From: Isoetes taiwanensis
Lineage: Eukaryota > Streptophyta > Lycopodiopsida > Isoetales > Isoetaceae
NCBI GenBank assembly: GCA_021234155.1
Contig: JAJEKV010000024.1
Coordinates: 19,132,189-19,196,188, forward strand
Direction of reading: 5' to 3'
Length of the DNA: 64,000 bases
The position numbers and the translations under genes are program-made. The stretch's first letter is position 1. Each line of letters starts with the position of its first letter. The notes beneath the pieces were generated by a model. That model saw only the letters and a program-made list of their open reading frames with translations, had not been told where the DNA came from and made no database searches. This document shows positions 11,006-20,367 of this stretch, piece after piece.

Positions 11006-11799
11006 GTTTTAAAGATCCCGGATATCTAAGGATTTGACTACAACTATTCAATGGGATTTTTTCTGCCATAAACCGTGCAGAGCTTTCTTTAAGCGGGAAA
11101 CCTATTCCTTTACAAGTTTGCTGTCTGACCCAAACTACTTAGAATAGATCTAGAATGGATTCACTTACCTTGTCTGGCAGTTGCTTTATTTCTCATGCTT
11201 GAAACAGAGGTACTCACTGCAGATTTTGGACAGCTACCATGTGTTTAGCTGCTAGATGTTGCAAGCCATCGCCATCAAATAGGGCAAGGTAAGTTTCGGT
11301 CAGTTAGGTTTTCGGCTATAAGCCTCAATACTATTTCCAAATAAACCATAATTGACAACCTTAGGGCCAAAATCTAAGATATGTTTAAAAAAAAGGTTAT
11401 GGTGAAGATATGCACTGGTTTATCTCATCATCCATCTCTTATTGTTCTATGTACATCCTTAATCCAATTTTATCAAGCTATTTCATACTCTACCTAATTT
11501 ATATGCACTAGTAGTTATTTTTTTGCTATTGTATCATCCATACAACAAATTTTAAATATCCTCAAAGACCACCACTAAGGTTAACTATCGTTTATTAATT
11601 CAACTTGGGGCACTATCGCCAACTATGTCTTGAGATCTGAGACCTAGACATCACAATGCCTCTACACGGCCAAGGAATATTCTATATACCTTGTTCTCTT
11701 TTTTGGAAATCATTTTCCTCCCTTTTCTTCTGAGTCCCCTCCTATTATACTTTCCATGAGGAGCCCCTAAGCCTGATTTGCACTACATGCGCCCTTCAA
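11006..11799. other. No gene seen
   Basis: AT-moderate DNA without a convincing frame, RNA gene or repeat. It separates the unknown fragment from the Penelope-like RT. Confidence 0.6.
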
Positions 11800-11981
11800 G
11801 CCCTTCATGTGCCCATTATGCACCACACCCTTTTGTTGTGAGCCATTGGTTGTTGACCATTGGAAAAAAAGGCTAAAATCAATGGCCCTTCATGTGCCCA
11901 TTATGCACCACACGCACAAAAAAAGGGCTTTTGTTGTGAGCGTTGTTGACCATTGAAAAAAAAAGGCTAAAATCAATGGCT
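11800..11981. repeat. 85 bp tandem duplication 3' of the Penelope-like RT
   Basis: The block GCCCTTCATGTGCCCATTAT starts at 11800 and again at 11885; both copies run through GCACCACAC, TTTTGTTGTGAG, TTGTTGACCATTG, an A-run and GGCTAAAATCAATGG. The second copy carries a short insertion (GCACAAAAAAAGGG). It lies immediately downstream of the RT frame, where non-LTR and Penelope-type elements often keep 3' repeats. Confidence 0.85.
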
Positions 11982-11996
11982 CAGAAATGGTGCACT

Positions 11997-13422
11997 CTAG
12001 ATGTACGCATTAGTATATCCATTTGAATACATCACGAAATCATAGGAAAACCCTAGTGAAAAGCGTACAAAAACATAAAGAAAACCCCCTGTTATTATGC
12101 TACATATTTGAATCAGAACTTGAAGATCGTATTTAAGCCCGGGAAAATCATTACTTCGCAAGTATATCTGAGTCTTCTTTTTAAGCCCGTAGCTGTCAAA
12201 ACCATTTGCTACAAATCTGTTGATGATACCTATGATATCCTTTGCAACCATGATGGGGCACGCATTTATGTACAAGTATGGCATAATTTGAGAGATCATC
12301 ACATTCCTAGCTTGATAATAAGGGCGACAACTGGCAGCATGCACATATTTAATTGCCTTAAAGGGCAGTTTGTCTCTTTTGTCATATTTGTATGTCCTAT
12401 ACAATCCGATATCTCTATTGAGTACTTCAATGGTCATGTTTAGAAAGTTTGCCTTATATCCAAAGCATCTTGTTGGGTCCTCCTCATATTTTACTGCAGT
12501 CTCTTCCTTGATCCCCAAGGTTTGCATATCATAAATTCTTAGGGTACTCATTTTAGGAACTTGTATGCTGCTGAGAAGCTCTTTGATAATCGGCCAGTTG
12601 ACTTCTAGTAGATCATCCATATACCGAAATGTATATCTAAACTTTTCAATATCCTTGTACCTTATGTGTTTTGCTAAGTTTTCTATGAATGATACTTCAA
12701 ACCAGGCAAGGTATAAGTTACACCAGCACGGGCTACACGAGAATCCCATAGGGATGCCACATACGTATTGTATTCGAGGAGCAAGGATGAGAAATATGAG
12801 TCGGAGTTTGAAGATGATGATGTTGTTGGGCAAGATGTTGAGGAGATTATCTATAACCCAAACGGAATAACTTTTCCTGTCATCAAAGTGTATAAACTCG
12901 TACATAATTTTTTGGATATATAAGGCCATATATCCAAAATATTGTTGAGGACAGCCGTAATAAGTTGAGATATTTCTGTATAGATAGTATTGTGCGCATT
13001 GGTTATCCATCTGAAATCCTTCTTGTGTGCTTTAAATAAGCTTAAAAGATATGGGAGGCTATCAAATTCGAAGTCCATGTTGCCAATAAGACTTTGTATT
13101 TGCTCTTTGGTCTTAATCTTGATTTGCTCAGGTTGCTCTTCAATGAGGTGAAGTCTTTGCTGCTTAATCTTCTAATAGCTAGATCTCTAATAAAACTTGG
13201 GCAAATAAATACCGGGTTAGTAGATGCCTTGTCCATGCCTGAGATGTAGAAGTTATGGCATAACCACTCCATATTTCGATGACCCGATACATCATTGAAT
13301 GCAAACTTCCTTGTGCAATCTTTCTTGCATGCTTTTTTTATTTCCATTATAGCACAGTCTGAGATGCTATTTTTAATGACCAATCTATCATTTTCATGTA
13401 CTAGACAAGTGTACTTGTGCAT
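11997..13422 (-). pseudogene. Penelope-like element reverse transcriptase
   Basis: Three overlapping minus-strand frames (13422-13042, 13078-12851, 13010-11997) make one RT of about 470 residues with two frameshifts. In order: DKASTNPVFICPSFIRDL (near residue 70; Penelope RTs have DKA-N--VVVC---Y here), FKAHKKDFRWITNAHNTIY (the PKLHK...RFI finger), CGIPMGFSCSPCWCNLYL (RT motif B region) and FRYMDDLLEV (the YxDD active site) near 12630. The GIPMG...NLYL...YMDD spacing is that of Penelope-like RTs rather than L1, gypsy or copia. No GIY-YIG endonuclease is visible at the C-terminal side, so it may be an endonuclease-lacking type or truncated. Such elements are rare in flowering plants but reported in other plant lineages and conifers. 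Confidence 0.65.
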
Positions 13423-14172
13423 CTAAAAAAGGGTATAACGCAGGCTGTTAATTTCTTCTTTGAAAGCAACCAAATCCAGCATTTTGTCAGGAATATGATT
13501 TAACCCTCTTTTGAACAAACCTCTCAAGGTCAAATTGTATATCAGATTTACATCCGTGGTGCAGATATGTCCTACACTATTGTCCATAAATTTGTGAGAG
13601 CCGGATTTCTACAAGGGCAACTAACCACCTTGGTCACGTTGCAAAATTTGGATATGGCTTGTAGCATATGTCCGAAGACTTTTAGTATACTTCCAGCCTA
13701 AACATGGTATCATCCATGATTTTTTTGCCAACTTCTCCTAATATCATATTCATGGCTGCACTTATGATCTTGGGTAGACATATTTTATCTAAGATTTTAG
13801 ACAGAAAGTTCCCATGAATAATTTTATTTTTGTCTTTCTTTCCTAAGCTGCTCAAATGTGCAGGTTCTAGGCAGTCCTTCCTAATAAATTCTTGGATCTG
13901 TAATACATAAACAAAACATCCTAATTGTGCTGACTAGCTCTACTGGTGTCCCAGTGAGAATCACCATGGAATTGGGGCCATATATAAGGCGCCTTGGTAT
14001 TTTTGTGGTCATATGGCGACTTAACTGAGGTTCAAGCCCTCTTTTTCTTTCACCAGATAACTGGTATGTTATTTTATGGGTCTACCCTTATATAACATAA
14101 CTATACATCATTTCCATATAACATGAAATTGAGAAATTGCAGAATTGGAAAATATGGTATGTTGCCTACCTT
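13423..14172. other. Gap within the Penelope-like element, no clear ORF
   Basis: Between the RT and the upstream minus-strand ORF. It contains short minus-strand coding-like words broken by stops. It is probably the decayed N-terminal part of the same polyprotein. Confidence 0.4.
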
Positions 14173-14703
14173 TTAGCCATTGTAACTGAGTGTTTGCCCT
14201 CCATCAACGTCTTTTCCACTCTCAGTACATTTGCTATTACTTGAACCTGGTGCAGTTGTAATCCGAGGCGGTTGTGTCATTTTGCTTTGAGAACTGCTTC
14301 CAATACTGGTATTTGACCTTCTTAGGAATCTGTTGTGCTTATTGTTTGCAGCCCTTGGATTCGTCATAAATGACACTTGCTTAATAATCTTCTCACAAAT
14401 GTCGTTCATCTTGTTTTTTGGCATTGTAATCATAAAATCATGCCATGGATCTACTGCCAGTAATACAGTCATATCCACCAGGGAACTCCTTACTTCTAAA
14501 TATGAGAGGTAGGCCATAATGCCTTTTTTAAAAGTTGTCTTGAGCATATTTCTGAAGGAATACACTTGTACAACACACGACACGTTAGGAAATATGGAAT
14601 CAAGGTTGTTGAACATATGCCAGATCGCGTGATCCAACCAGGTCATATTCTCCTTGCAAACATTGTCTTTGGCTCTGCTAGCCTTATTGTTTCCCCGAGG
14701 CAT
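14173..14703 (-). CDS. Unknown ORF upstream of the Penelope-like RT
   Basis: Minus-strand frame of 176 residues opening MPRGNNKASRAKDNVCKENM. It contains LLAVDPWHDFMITMPKNKM in the middle and a Ser/Thr/Asn-rich, glycine-ending tail. No domain is recognised. Its orientation and position suggest it belongs to the same element as the RT. The low-complexity tail after residue 110 is likely disordered. The start at 14703 is the first ATG; the frame may have been longer before decay. Confidence 0.4.
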   Translation of the reverse strand: MPRGNNKASRAKDNVCKENMTWLDHAIWHMFNNLDSIFPNVSCVVQVYSFRNMLKTTFKKGIMAYLSYLEVRSSLVDMTVLLAVDPWHDFMITMPKNKMNDICEKIIKQVSFMTNPRAANNKHNRFLRRSNTSIGSSSQSKMTQPPRITTAPGSSNSKCTESGKDVDGGQTLSYNG

Positions 14704-14839
14704 TTCTCAATCACATTTCAGGGTAAGGGCACATTGTCTTCCATAACTTTTTGAGATAGAATGCATCCCGTTTTCCGTGGGATATGCCATATGGCTCTTT
14801 TGACCGAGATACATGAAAGGTTCCTTGTTGCATGTTTTG

Positions 14840-15231
14840 TCAAAAACGGCAATCGATCATAATCTTGATCTTATCTTTCTTGACTAATTTCTCCATTTTT
14901 TCTGCTGCGTTTTTTGTGGCCATTAATCGGGCCGGTGTGATGTCACCAAGTGTGATCCATACTTCTTTGCTAATGGGGGCGATTGCTCCATAATTCTTTT
15001 GTGTGCCATATGCCATGATTGCACAAAACACCTTTGCATTCCACAAGCCTTTTTACGAATAATAGGGAACAATAGGCTATTGTTCAAAGTAAACTGAAAA
15101 TCTTCCTCATCGGACTCCAGTGCTTTGGCCTTAGCTTTAATTGCCTCTTTATCTTCATCTGAGAGAAGGGCCGCTTCAAAAGGGTCATCCTCTTTACTTT
15201 CTTGTGTATATTGCATAGTGCTTTCCTCCAT
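14840..15231 (-). CDS. Unknown acidic N-terminal ORF(s), frameshifted
   Basis: Two minus-strand frames overlap: 15231-14923 opens MEESTMQYTQESKEDDPFEA and has an acidic helix LSDEDKEAIKAKAKALESDE; 15046-14840 continues in another frame through ITPARLMATKNAAEKMEKLV to KIMIDCRF. A single frameshift near 15040 joins them. The acidic-then-lysine-rich pattern and the place at the 5' end of the minus-strand block suggest the start of the Penelope-like element's coding region, but I recognise no domain. Confidence 0.35.
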
Positions 15232-15258
15232 ACCCTCTTCTGTTATGTTGCTTGCAAT

Positions 15259-15865
15259 GGAGGCTTTCCATGATAATGGCTCTAGCCAAGAGACTGGTTA
15301 GTCATTAGATAACTTGTACTGCCGCTAACACTTCTTTGAATGGATGGAATGGTTAAATTCTCTTTCATATGTTATTATGATGATGATGGATACTTGGATG
15401 GTGTTTATATTCTTTCTTTCTGCTCCCTCCGTGTATTGGGAATAAGGAAAGGGTAGAGACCTGAAAGCCTCTTAGAACTAGAGATGATGCCTCCCTCCCT
15501 TAAAACCAAATAAATGCGGCATGTGCACAAGAGCCAACCTGGCTGTAGATGCTATGATGTGGTTCAGCACCAAACAACAGACACAATTGGTGAAGTGGGT
15601 GTGGAGCCTTGCTGAGCATGGCTACTGGGGCTCCTACAGTGTGTTAGACTTATAGTTGGTCATTATGTGTGGGCTGGGTATGGGTCTGACACCTTCTGGG
15701 TCGCAGGATATGGCCTTTATGGACGTCCTCGGCTTTGCATAGATTTAGGAGGGTAAGTCGGGTACGGATACGGGTGCTGCAGGTGTGGCAGGTATCCTCT
15801 AGCACACCCATGGAACCGTTGTGATCCGGGAGAGAAAGCTTCTCTGACCTGTCTCATCAGACTGG
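15259..15865 (+). mobile_element. LTR-B, direct copy, left part (5'-truncated)
   Basis: From ATGGAGGCTTTCC at 15259 to the chromovirus insertion point at 15865, this matches, in reverse, the sequence at 30540 down to about 29945. Shared blocks include CTAGCCAAGAGACTGGTTAG, TGCTCCCTCCGTGTATTGGG and GTCGGGTACGGATACGGGTG. The inverted copy has about 330 more bases at its 5' end, so this copy is truncated where it meets the Penelope-like sequence. The continuation lies at 28978. Confidence 0.8.
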
Positions 15866-17509
15866 TGTGACGGTCCAGGGGAATATACGCCATAAATACG
15901 TATATTCCTGGATCCGTCACCATACAAGTCTATCTTCATAGCCTTGTAGACCATAGATTGTGGCACTAGGGGGCATGGCTAAGTTATTCTCATAACTTAG
16001 CCAACCATAGGTTAAGCCATTATCCACGTGGCCTTAACCTATTGGGGCACCGCCACACAGGACTCACCCGATTGGTGCCACGTGGCATCCTAGGTGGACC
16101 TAACTTATATAGGCATAAACCCTAACCCTAGACCTCTTTCCAGCCCTAGCACCCAGAGACTCACCTACTCGTTCGAAACCCCGTTTCGAACATCGTTCGT
16201 TGTGGCATAGGCTGGTGCAGCAGCCCCAGCAGGGTAGACTTGTTCTTGGAGTAGGAACAGCAGCTTGTGAGTCGAAGACCATGGAGGCGCCCGGATCTGG
16301 AGGGAGAGCATCAGGAGCAGGTATGTAGGATAGTAGTTGTGAGAGCTCATCTGGGACTAGCATTCCAGATGTGCTAGTATTTTGTATCTAGAGTAGAGTC
16401 ATCCTAGAACCCATATTCAACATCTTGAACCCTAATCAAGGAACCCTAACTATTAGTTAGTTGTATGATTAGGTTAAGATGTTCTTCTTATGATTATTCT
16501 CATGAGGTGATGATTATGTGATGATGGTTGATCATGTTGCTCCTCCTGGATTGGGAAGGGGGGTAGAGACCTAGAGCCATGTGTAGTATGCTCCTAGAGT
16601 AGATCCCTTAGTTCCTATTAGTTGCGGCCTGTGCATAGGAGCCCACCAGGCTATCGAGGCTATGATATGACTCAGCACCACATAACGGGGCTAGAGGGAA
16701 TGTGGAGGGAGGATCCCTGCCGAGTGGGGGCTTCGGGGGATCCCATAGCGGGCTAGGCTTATGGTCGGTCACTTCGTGTGGGCCGAGCATGGGTCCGACA
16801 CCTCCTGGGGCAATGGTGTTGCCCTGCCTCTCGAGAGCTGCAAGTGTTGGCTTGGCTCTCGTTTTGGGGGGTTCAGTCGGGTACGAATCGTGTGTCGCCA
16901 CGGTTCTCTAGCCGCCCACGGCACCACTAGACCCTGGGAAGGGGAGATGCAACCCTTCCTGCCTCATCGGACCGGGGAGATGCAACCTGGAGCAGTCCCG
17001 ATGGGTGATGCCATGGGATTGCGTATCCGGAAGGCTAGAGTCATGCCAGAGCCTGATTTAGCCCATCTGCAAAGTATGCACAGGAGGGGCGGATGGAGTG
17101 GTCAACCCTAGCCATTGTTCTAAGCCAGCCCTCGCCATTGCCATGACTCGGTCTGCTCTATCTTGAGGCCTAGCCGGTCAGTCATCCTCCTTATGAGTCT
17201 GAGCCGGGGTAGGAGCTCTCCTGTTTTATGGTTTGTGATTATCATCTTTGCATTGGTATATGTGTGGTGCACTACCCTTCGAGGTAGTATTTGTATATGT
17301 TTTATGCTAGTTCTGACGTGTTATCGCTTCCGCTGTTATAGGAGCCCATAGGGGAAGGGCGCGCAAGACACCTTTCCGTGTTCCCTCCCGCACTAAGGGT
17401 CACCCGTGAGTGCGGGGGTAGACGAAGGGCCCGCGGCGGCTGTAGAGCGGATGGGGATTTCCTGAGAGTGTGCTACCGGGCGTATGTGATGTTTAGCGAG
17501 GGAGTCACA
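15866..17509 (+). repeat. Left LTR of the chromovirus
   Basis: Begins TGTGACGG and ends GTCACA, 1644 bp, with the usual TG...CA borders. Near its start are two strong hairpins: GGCTAAGTTAT/ATAACTTAGCC with a 4-base loop at 15977-16002, and ATAGGTTAAG/CTTAACCTAT just after. The later part (from about 16540) is a diverged relative of LTR-B. Confidence 0.95.
16025..16131 (+). promoter_or_regulatory. LTR promoter: two G-boxes, TATA box, telo-box-like motif
   Basis: CACGTG cores occur at 16025-16030 (TCCACGTGGCC) and 16079-16084 (TGCCACGTGGCA), the plant G-box bound by bZIP and bHLH factors. TATATAGG follows at 16106 and AAACCCTAACCCTAG at 16117. The same set recurs in the right LTR at 27495, 27549 and 27576. 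Spacing fits an RNA polymerase II promoter with a start shortly after 16130; this is inferred from motifs only. Confidence 0.55.
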
Positions 17510-17510
17510 A

Positions 17511-17522
17511 TGGTATCAGAGC
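17511..17522 (+). other. Primer-binding site, initiator tRNA-Met
   Basis: TGGTATCAGAGC lies one base after the LTR end and is the standard complement of the 3' end of plant initiator tRNA-Met, used to prime minus-strand synthesis. Confidence 0.95.
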
Positions 17523-18087
17523 AATGTTCTTGGTTGACCAAGAACTAGCACTGACCATAACCATGAAGTAGTCTAACAGGCCTATAGGGGTGTGAAATAA
17601 ACATTTCCACCATCGAACCGCGAAAATGGGGGAAAAATTTTCTCCTAGGTAGTGGGTCAGGACTTAGGTTAAGTGTTAGACGAAGGTTTGAGTGAGTCAA
17701 ACGCACCTTCTAGTAAATTTGGAGTGAAAATTATGCATCTGCATCAAATTTCACCTAAAATGGGTCGAAGAATCATGCCAATCGGAGACCCAGGTGAAAA
17801 ATGGCGCAAATTCATAAATTGCACTTCGAACCATTAGAAAAATTCGAAATTCAAGTATAATATCAATTAATATGGATTTAACATATACATTAATAATTAA
17901 ATAATTACTAAATATCTTGTAATTAATAAGGGGGGGCTAATAAATAGGGGTAATTATGGTAGGAGAATATTCTCAGGGACCCTCCTCTTTAAATATCTCT
18001 GACACCTCATTTTTCCCTCCAAACTTTCCTCCACCTTATCTCTCTTGATCAGCCTATCGCCCACCCGCTTCCCTGCATCAAGTAGAT

Positions 18088-19172
18088 ATGGCTCGCACCA
18101 AACAAACCTACAGAAGCCGTGACAGCCCCCACACCTCGATGGCTTAACCTAGCAAATGGACGCCATGTGAAGAAGATCCCTGAGCACCTCCCACCCAAGA
18201 AGGGGGAAGAGGAGCTTCCCCACCAAAGTTAGCAGCGACCGCGACCTATCACGATGCCGAGAGCAGCCCTCGCCGGCAGGAACGCGAAAGAACCGACGAT
18301 CTCGCCACTCGGGGCCACTGCACACCGGGCGGGAAGAGCAGGAGGAAGAGCAGTCCAGCAGAAGCCAGGTGGACGGGCTGGCCTTCTGGGCCAAGGAAGA
18401 AGGGCAAGGAGAAGGCCATGAGTGGCCGTAAGAGAGGGCCATGAGGAGGAAGAGGGAGCGAGAGGAGGAGCCGGGCGGGGCAGGAGCGGAGGACTAAGAG
18501 AAGAACGACGGTCCCCGGCCAACCGGCCGCGGATAGAGGAGCCTCCCCGGCGGGAGGAGGAGCACGTGGAAGAAGAAGAGCAGGAGGAAGAAGAGCAGGA
18601 GGAAGGGGCGGACCCAAGACCACCTTACCCAGTGTGGCCCGAGCCACCTAAGGTGGTGAAGAAGCAGAAGGCGGGCGAGCGGGCCTTCGCCTTGAAGGAG
18701 GACCGTCTCTACCTACCAGCCGCCAAAGCATACCAAGAATACCTTGGCTGGGACGAGGTATAATGATTGGTACCGCCCGGCAAAAACGCCCAACAAGACC
18801 GCGGAGGGAGGCCGGCCGCCAAAGAATCAGCCCAAGCCGCCGCCGCCACAGCCCGAGAAGCCCAAGAAGGTCCACCATGGACCTAATTCCCCGCACGCCC
18901 GAGTTTTTCGGGAGATTAAGCACTTTCAACAGTGCACTAATCTCCTGATTAGGAAGGCACCATTCGAGCGGCTCATGCGGGAGGTGATGGCGGAGTTCGT
19001 CACCGACTACAGAGTGACGTCGCTCACAACTCGGGTGTTGCAAGTGGCCGCGGAGGCGGAGCTCACCCAGTTGTTTGAGGAAGGGAACCTCTGCGCGATC
19101 CACGCGAAGAGGGTGACCCTCATGCCCAAGGATATCCACTTGGCGCGTCGCATCCGCAAGGAATACCCTTGA
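18088..19172 (+). CDS. Histone H3-like protein encoded inside the chromovirus (frameshifted in its linker)
   Basis: The C-terminal 90 residues (about 18901-19169, stop at 19170) are an unmistakable H3 histone fold: [20 protein letters not shown], then [35 protein letters not shown] and [20 protein letters not shown]. By eye about 60% of positions match canonical plant H3 as I remember it, with no length change in loop 1. The ATG at 18088 gives [14 protein letters not shown]; canonical H3 begins MARTKQTARKS, so residues 1-6 are kept, K4 is present and the K9 position is not lysine. Between the ends lies a long linker, very acidic at 18540-18620 ([16 protein letters not shown]), then YPVWPEPP and a Pro/Lys-rich stretch. 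Stops at 18145 and 18229 and a frame change near 18757 break it. TTTAAATAT at 17988 could be its TATA box. It lies between PBS and gag, on the pol strand. Alternative: an H3 retrocopy that landed in the leader. Confidence 0.85.
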
Positions 19173-19759
19173 AGATGCAATTTTGTCAAACTAATGTAAT
19201 TATTAAGTTTCTATAAATATAAAATTTTGTGTAAAACTGGCCATTAATTCGAGTATGAAAATATGTTTAGGTATAAAAACATGTTTAAGTAGCTAAATAG
19301 AAAAAAAATTAGAAAAAATTGCAAAAGGAACCCGAAACCGGGTCCCGTCGCGCCAAATACGTCTGCGCTCGCGACGCAGACCCGATCCGCGCGACGCCAC
19401 CCTATTTCGCCATTTTGTACCTAATCCATGTCCAAATTAAGTAAGAAAAGTTGCTAATTAAGTTAGAATCATGCTAGAAAATCATATTAGGATCTTCTAA
19501 CACCCTACCGAAACCGGGTCCCGTCGCGCCAAATACGTCTGCGCTCGCGACGCAGACCCGATCCGCGCGACGCCACTCGATTTCGCCTGGATTTGCCTAA
19601 CTTGACCAAATTTTAACCAACAAACTGCCATGTAGTGTTTCTTGCTTTGTTTTGTTTAGAATTGCACTTCATGGTAGCTCATTTGGACACCCAAGGCCAT
19701 AGATTTGGAGTCTTCCCCATCAAGAACCTTTGTGCACGGAACCCGAGGCACCCCTAGTC
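19173..19759. other. Spacer between the H3-like gene and the next unit
   Basis: AT-rich DNA with no coding content, broken by two GC-rich repeat copies (19332-19400 and 19508-19576) listed separately. Confidence 0.7.
19332..19576. repeat. Two direct 69 bp GC-rich copies with nested palindromes
   Basis: The block starting CCGAAACCGGGTCCCGTCGC occurs at 19332-19400 and, apparently unchanged, at 19508-19576. Inside each, GTCTGCG...CGCAGAC is nested in GTCGCGC...GCGCGAC, giving a two-tier stem-loop. The surrounding DNA is AT-rich, so the copies stand out sharply. Confidence 0.9.
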
Positions 19760-19769
19760 TATAAAAAGG
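19760..19769 (+). promoter_or_regulatory. Internal TATA box after the H3-like gene
   Basis: TATAAAAAGG at 19760 in a CTAGTC...GCCCTCATTTG context, followed by a C/T-rich leader and then ATGs at 19839 and 19878. This looks like a second promoter inside the element, downstream of the H3-like gene and upstream of the remaining genes. Motif evidence only. Confidence 0.4.
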
Positions 19770-19877
19770 GCCCTCATTTGTCATTTTCTCCCCATCAAAA
19801 GTGCTCTCAGCCCCTTTGGCGATTTTCTAGCTCCTTACTTGTTTCCATCAGCCATTTTTCATAGCCATCTCTGCTCA

Positions 19878-20093
19878 ATGGCACCATCAAACTTTGTTAG
19901 ATGGTACAACGACTCCAATCACATACGTGATTTTCCTGCTGAACAAGCCTTTCATGTCTTTGATCATCTCTTTGATCTCCATGCCACCCTAACCAGAACT
20001 CCTTACTACACTGACATAATCTGTCAATATGATCAGCACATTCTACCCGAGGAGGTTAGCTTGCCACCTAGGGGGGGAAATGGGTCTCCTTAG
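19878..20093 (+). CDS. Unknown short ORF in the chromovirus
   Basis: MAPSNFVRWYNDSNHIRDFP starts 109 bases after the TATA box at 19760. The 71-residue product is rich in His, Asp and aromatic residues (AFHVFDHLFDLHATL, then YYTDIICQYDQHILPEE) and ends with GGNGSP. I do not recognise it. An ATG 39 bases upstream (19839) is in frame and could be the true start. It precedes the 20368 ORF and may be its first exon or a broken gag-like N-terminus; a non-coding gap of about 270 bases separates them. Confidence 0.4.
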   Translation: MAPSNFVRWYNDSNHIRDFPAEQAFHVFDHLFDLHATLTRTPYYTDIICQYDQHILPEEVSLPPRGGNGSP

Positions 20094-20367
20094 ACACCCT
20101 TGCCCAAGCCATAGGTGGGGGATCCAGGGGCAAGAGTAGATTGTGGGATAGAACCAGAAACATGCCAGACTACATGACCTGTAAGCATCATAGGCATAGG
20201 TACGTCTCAAACCAAAGCAGCTTTAGCCTTGTTCATGCAAGCATGAGGGGCCAACCAACCAAGCGAGCCGGCCCATTCAACCTTTTGGATTTAGCTCCCC
20301 CCTCGACACTCGAAGGCAAAGCCAGATAGGTATCCACGAGATCTAAACTACAAGAATACTTAATACC

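Noticed and set aside
18149-18647. Leucine- and proline-rich minus-strand ORFs
   Set aside because: They are shadows of the Glu-rich linker of the plus-strand H3-like gene.
18901-19169. Centromeric H3 (CENH3)
   Set aside because: The REI-HFQ--TNLL start recalls CENH3, but loop 1 has canonical H3 length and the end reads [17 protein letters not shown] without the CENH3 features, so I call it only H3-like.
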